Shown piece by piece: positions 33,210-34,876 of a stretch of 34,876 bases of DNA (position 1 is its first letter; every line of letters starts with the position of its first letter). The translations under genes and the position numbers were made by a program. Source of the stretch: Cyanobacteria bacterium SIG27 (GTDB lineage: Bacteria; Cyanobacteriota; Vampirovibrionia; Gastranaerophilales; Gastranaerophilaceae); contig SUTT01000020.1 in assembly GCA_015152565.1 (NCBI GenBank), positions 1 through 34,876 of the forward strand. Direction: 5' to 3'. The notes under the pieces were generated by a model. That model was given only the letters and a program-made list of their open reading frames with translations. It had not been told where the DNA came from and ran no database searches.

Positions 33210-34163
33210 ATGATTAAATGTGTTTCGTTTCAAAGTGCAAGCTTAAATAATAAAAACATAACAAACAAGACGCTCGACAAACAAAGTGTTGCAGTTTATC
33301 CTACATTTAAAGAATTTTCAAATAATTTGTTTTCGCACTATGCAAGTCAGGTTATAAATCATCCTAAAGGCACAACGCCCAATGTTGCCTTGCAATTAAA
33401 GGCGCTTAATGGAAGTCTGGATGAAAAAATATTGAAAGCAAAAGATATTATTTTAAAAGATATGAATTTTCCAAGCGATTTAGTTCAATGCATTGATGAT
33501 GATTTAGCTGGAAGTGGATATGCTGCATTTTCACCTGCGCTTGGTAGCGTGATTGTTGATAAAAAAGCCTGCCAAAGTCCAAATGCACAATTTAGCGATG
33601 ATGAGATATTATGTATTTTAAGACATGAATTAGATCATCTTGAAGTATTTGTAAAATTATATAAAAAATTGGGTAGCGATGAATTTGAAAAACTCATTTT
33701 AGGTTGTGAGTTTTTAGTTGGTATGTTACCACCTGAAAAGCGAAAAATTAATCATGAATTTTATTCAAAATTAGCCCAATATGTAAATGTTGATAATTTT
33801 GATTCTGATAAATATGTTGATGCAATAAAAAATTATTGTCCTGTTGTGTTGGGTAATTCGCCTTATGAAAATTTTGTGGGAATTTCTAAAAACTTTAATA
33901 ATGCACTCGAAGCTTCAGCGCAAGATAAGCAAAGAAAACTTGAACATTTGATGGGAGTCAAAACCCTTGATAATTTTTATTCAGCTATTGACGAAGCGAA
34001 AAATTTTGAAAAAGAAATCAAACAAAAAGGAATTAATGAAGAAAAAGGAGTAAAAGAGTTGTTTGATAAGCAATATGCAAAAGCTCTTGCAACAACAAAG
34101 CTTGAAGATAATCCTCAAAATTGGGCAACGATAATACAACAGGCAAGAAAGTTAATTGATTGA
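33210..34163 (+). CDS. HExxH protein with F-x-S/G-like N-terminus, probable metallopeptidase
   Basis: A 317-aa soluble protein that I do not recognise as a named family. It carries H139-E-L-D-H143 (ILRHELDHLEVF), a zinc-peptidase type motif, preceded by a region predicted as beta strands, YAAFSPALGSVIVDKKAC near 107-124, as in many minimal metallopeptidases. A third ligand is not certain; candidates are E230 region EASAQDKQR. The rest is helical with many Lys/Asp. The N-terminus MIKCVSFQSASLNNKN resembles the tag of three other proteins in the window, one of which is also HExxH. No signal peptide or membrane helix. No Shine-Dalgarno is seen; the upstream TTTTTATAAG is only 2 nt from the ATG, so initiation is unclear. 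Confidence 0.65.
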   Translation: MIKCVSFQSASLNNKNITNKTLDKQSVAVYPTFKEFSNNLFSHYASQVINHPKGTTPNVALQLKALNGSLDEKILKAKDIILKDMNFPSDLVQCIDDDLAGSGYAAFSPALGSVIVDKKACQSPNAQFSDDEILCILRHELDHLEVFVKLYKKLGSDEFEKLILGCEFLVGMLPPEKRKINHEFYSKLAQYVNVDNFDSDKYVDAIKNYCPVVLGNSPYENFVGISKNFNNALEASAQDKQRKLEHLMGVKTLDNFYSAIDEAKNFEKEIKQKGINEEKGVKELFDKQYAKALATTKLEDNPQNWATIIQQARKLID

Positions 34164-34171
34164 TAAAATTA

Positions 34172-34204
34172 AAAAAAAGGATACCAAATGGTATCCTTTT
34201 TTTT
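34172..34204 (+). terminator. Bidirectional terminator after the HExxH gene
   Basis: GGATACC (34180-34186) pairs with GGTATCC (34191-34197) over AAAT, flanked by eight A's and seven T's. It ends the plus-strand gene and can also end minus-strand transcription coming from the tRNA side. Confidence 0.9.
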
Positions 34205-34227
34205 AATAATATGGCGGGAACGACGGG
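34195..34227 (-). repeat. 33-bp copy of the tRNA-Asp 3' end (att-like)
   Basis: Identical, base for base, to 34449-34481, which covers the CCA end, 3' acceptor strand, part of the T arm of tRNA-Asp and its downstream T-run. Beyond 34227 the copy diverges at once and no tRNA follows. This is the layout left by site-specific integration into a tRNA 3' end, or by decay of a tandem tRNA copy. Confidence 0.8.
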
Positions 34228-34231
34228 ACTT

Positions 34232-34417
34232 TCTTGGATTTTGACAGCTCGAAAATTAAGCACTTCGCTTTAAAAACTGCGTTTTTGTCGCTTCGTTAAT
34301 TTTCTCGAACAGACGGGCTCACGACGGGTTTAAAAACCCTGTTCCGCCCTAGTCAAAATCCGCCGAACTTCCGCGATAATGCTTTGCATTATGCGGGTTC
34401 AATCTCATCATCCAAGA
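34232..34417. other. Structured non-coding element between tRNA-Asp end repeats
   Basis: No gene. The segment is bounded by TCTTGGA (34232-34238) and its inverse TCCAAGA (34411-34417). Inside are GGATTTTGAC (34236-34245) with GTCAAAATCC (34352-34361), TCGAAAATTAA (34249-34259) with TTAATTTTCTCGA (34296-34308), AAAAAC/GTTTTT (34272-34286), GGGTTT/AAACCC (34326-34339) and a bulged stem around ATAATGC/GCATTAT (34371-34396). It is richer in G+C than the flanks. It could be a structured RNA, a MITE-like element or the remnant of an integrated element. Confidence 0.6.
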
Positions 34418-34426
34418 TATATTAAT

Positions 34427-34458
34427 AAAAAAAAGACATCTAACGATGTCCTTTTTTT
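34427..34458 (-). terminator. tRNA-Asp terminator
   Basis: GACATC (34435-34440) and GATGTC (34445-34450) form the stem over TAAC, with A- and T-runs on the two sides. On the minus strand it starts just after the CCA end of tRNA-Asp. Confidence 0.85.
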
Positions 34459-34481
34459 AATAATATGGCGGGAACGACGGG
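34449..34481 (-). repeat. 33-bp repeat, tRNA-Asp side
   Basis: Partner of 34195-34227 at an offset of 254 bp. It includes the T-run of the terminator, the CCA end and the 3' part of the tRNA, so the intact gene lies on this side. Confidence 0.8.
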
Positions 34482-34543
34482 GCTCGAACCCGCGACCTCA
34501 TGCGTGACAGGCATGCGCTCTAACCAAACTGAGCTACGCTCCC
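34466..34543 (-). tRNA. tRNA-Asp (anticodon GTC)
   Basis: The minus strand folds as a full cloverleaf: 7-bp acceptor GGGAGCG/CGTTCCC, D arm GCTC/GAGC, anticodon arm CATGC-CTGTCAC-GCATG with GTC, and T arm GCGGG-TTCGAGC-CCCGT. Discriminator G and an encoded CCA (34466-34468) follow. GTC with G73 identifies Asp. It is downstream of and in the same direction as rpmA, about 43 nt away. Confidence 0.97.
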
Positions 34544-34585
34544 AAACCATATTAAATTTTCACTTATATTCTAGCAATCCTAGAA

Positions 34586-34840
34586 CTATTGAGCGTAAAC
34601 GCTTACTTGTTTTCTTGTTCTTCTGTATGGTTCAAATTTAACTACACCATCAACTAGTGCAAATAATGTGAAATCTTTACCCATACCTACATTGTTACCA
34701 GGATGAATTTTTGTTCCTTTTTGACGAACAATAATGTTACCTGCAACAACTTGTTCATTAGCGTATTTTTTAACGCCTAATCTCTTACTTTCGCTATCGC
34801 GACCGTTCTTTGACGAACCTACACCCTTCTTATGTGCCAT
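34586..34840 (-). CDS. rpmA: 50S ribosomal protein L27
   Basis: An 84-aa L27 that starts [22 protein letters not shown], with [29 protein letters not shown] following, all typical. L27 sits near the peptidyl-transferase centre of the large subunit, and its flexible N-terminus reaches the tRNA ends. The N-terminus has no Firmicute-type cleavable extension: the Ala-His-Lys-Lys sequence follows the start Met directly, as in Gram-negative and cyanobacterial L27. This argues against a Firmicute host. An AGGAGAA ribosome site precedes the ATG. Confidence 0.97.
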   Translation of the reverse strand: MAHKKGVGSSKNGRDSESKRLGVKKYANEQVVAGNIIVRQKGTKIHPGNNVGMGKDFTLFALVDGVVKFEPYRRTRKQVSVYAQ

Positions 34841-34842
34841 TT

Positions 34843-34876
34843 TTATTCTTCTCCTGTTGTTTCTTCACTTTTAGCT
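34843..34876 (-). CDS. rplU: Probable C-terminal end of ribosomal protein L21 (partial)
   Basis: A minus-strand frame enters from the right edge and ends at TAA (34843-34845), 2 nt before the rpmA ATG, reading [10 protein letters not shown]. rplU commonly lies directly upstream of rpmA, so this is likely its acidic C-terminal tail, but the ten residues alone do not identify it. The rpmA ribosome site lies within its last codons. Confidence 0.5.
   Translation of the reverse strand, partial: AKSEETTGEE

Noticed and set aside
1-34876. CRISPR array, insertion sequence or prophage
   Set aside because: No regularly spaced repeats, transposase, integrase or phage structural gene was found on either strand; the only mobile-element hint is the tRNA-Asp end duplication.

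Overview
The window is low-GC bacterial chromosome using the standard code (TAA, TAG and TGA all end genes). The gene content fits an anaerobic, fermentative gut bacterium. It has [FeFe]-hydrogenase maturases, a one-piece pyruvate:ferredoxin oxidoreductase, an ADP-forming acyl-CoA synthetase, a SpoIID-like protein without other sporulation genes, and several lineage-specific proteins that start with a short 'F-x-G' tag. Together these suggest a non-photosynthetic Cyanobacteriota relative (Melainabacteria/Gastranaerophilales type). That placement is an inference from recognition, not a database result; a low-GC Firmicute is the main alternative.

Layout. 1-596 holds no convincing gene but is rich in hairpins and ends in a plus-strand terminator. 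597-3202 (minus) is hydG-hydF, divergent from nifJ (3343-6876, plus). A small membrane protein (minus) and a large orphan sensor histidine kinase (plus) follow. 9366-11674 (minus) is a tandem pair of DUF3137-type membrane proteins. 11754-17922 (minus) carries a 5'-nucleotidase-like phosphoesterase, a small unknown protein, the ADP-forming synthetase with a Cys-rich tail, a radical SAM protein and an HExxH membrane protein; three of these five have the F-x-G N-terminus. 18006-21833 (minus) is an overlapping chain spoIID-like, murJ, tsaC. An MFS transporter (plus), recF (minus) and a plus-strand run pfkB-like, rqcP, ald, proB, proA follow. 29435-33176 (plus) is a second DUF3137 cluster built around lemA, followed by another F-tag/HExxH protein. 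The right end (minus) has the end of a probable rplU, then rpmA and tRNA-Asp(GTC). A 33-bp copy of the tRNA 3' end lies 254 bp further on, enclosing a highly structured non-coding element.

How the genes work together. NifJ makes acetyl-CoA and reduced ferredoxin, HydG/HydF help build the hydrogenase that discharges the ferredoxin as H2, and the ADP-forming synthetase could recover ATP while releasing acetate. Ald, ProB and ProA handle alanine and proline. MurJ and the SpoIID-like protein act on the cell wall. The most unusual points are the five DUF3137 paralogues in two loci around LemA, the shared N-terminal tag, a set of operon-leading genes whose -10 box lies only 6-8 nt before the ATG with no Shine-Dalgarno (probable leaderless mRNAs), and the duplicated tRNA-Asp end.
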